Positions 5,912 to 5,927 of a stretch of 5,927 nucleotides of DNA are shown here, piece after piece. The translations under genes and the position numbers were made by a program. The stretch covers positions 1 to 5,927 of the forward strand of contig BEID01000101.1 in NCBI GenBank assembly GCA_002898975.1, given 5' to 3'. Position 1 is the stretch's first letter. The number at the start of each line of letters is the position of its first letter. The stretch is from a bacterium HR27 (GTDB lineage Bacteria > Chloroflexota > Chloroflexia > Thermomicrobiales > Thermomicrobiaceae). The notes under the pieces were generated by a model. That model saw nothing but the letters and a program-made list of their open reading frames with translations, had not been told where the DNA came from and searched no databases.

Positions 5912-5927
5912 TCCCAGTCGCTGTCCC

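Noticed and set aside
1..5927. CRISPR arrays, tRNA/rRNA genes, insertion sequences
   Set aside because: No regularly spaced DNA repeats with spacers, no tRNA-like cloverleaf or rRNA segments, and no transposase motifs or terminal inverted repeats were seen.

Overview
This is a GC-rich window (roughly two-thirds G+C by eye) with bacterial gene layout: long ORFs, Shine-Dalgarno-type ribosome sites and sigma70-like promoters. The organism cannot be fixed from the sequence. The mix of an LPXTG wall-anchored protein, a multidomain EAL protein and very GC-rich codons fits a high-GC Gram-positive or a monoderm Chloroflexota (for example Thermomicrobia-like) bacterium. That placement is a low-confidence inference.

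Layout. (1) Bases 3-2357 (+) hold the 3' part of a large cell-surface protein whose start lies upstream of the window. It contains the tail of one Cna-B-like module, five complete modules, a Pro/Gly-rich wall-spanning stalk, and a C-terminal LPKTG sorting signal with a membrane helix and an Arg-rich tail. (2) Bases 2358-2632 are intergenic, with a perfect 13-bp hairpin just after the adhesin, then an AT-rich promoter segment. (3) Bases 2633-4618 (+) encode a soluble 661-aa protein with a GAF-like region, a PAS domain, a degenerate GGDEF domain and an EAL domain that keeps every catalytic residue. It is probably an active cyclic-di-GMP phosphodiesterase. (4) Bases 4619-4871 are a convergent intergenic gap without a recognisable gene. 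(5) Bases 4872-5639 (-) encode an unrecognised protein with a winged-helix-like N-terminus. (6) Bases 5640-5927 are its upstream region, with a promoter, a dense cluster of ACGCG motifs and a 17-bp near-palindrome.

How the genes may work together: a wall-anchored adhesin next to a c-di-GMP-degrading enzyme suggests a surface-attachment locus, but a hairpin and a separate promoter divide the two genes, so any link is regulatory rather than operonic and remains inference. The most notable feature is the adhesin array. All five complete modules keep the Lys/Glu/Asn positions expected for intramolecular isopeptide bonds, and they also carry regularly placed cysteine pairs, so each module may be locked by both bond types.
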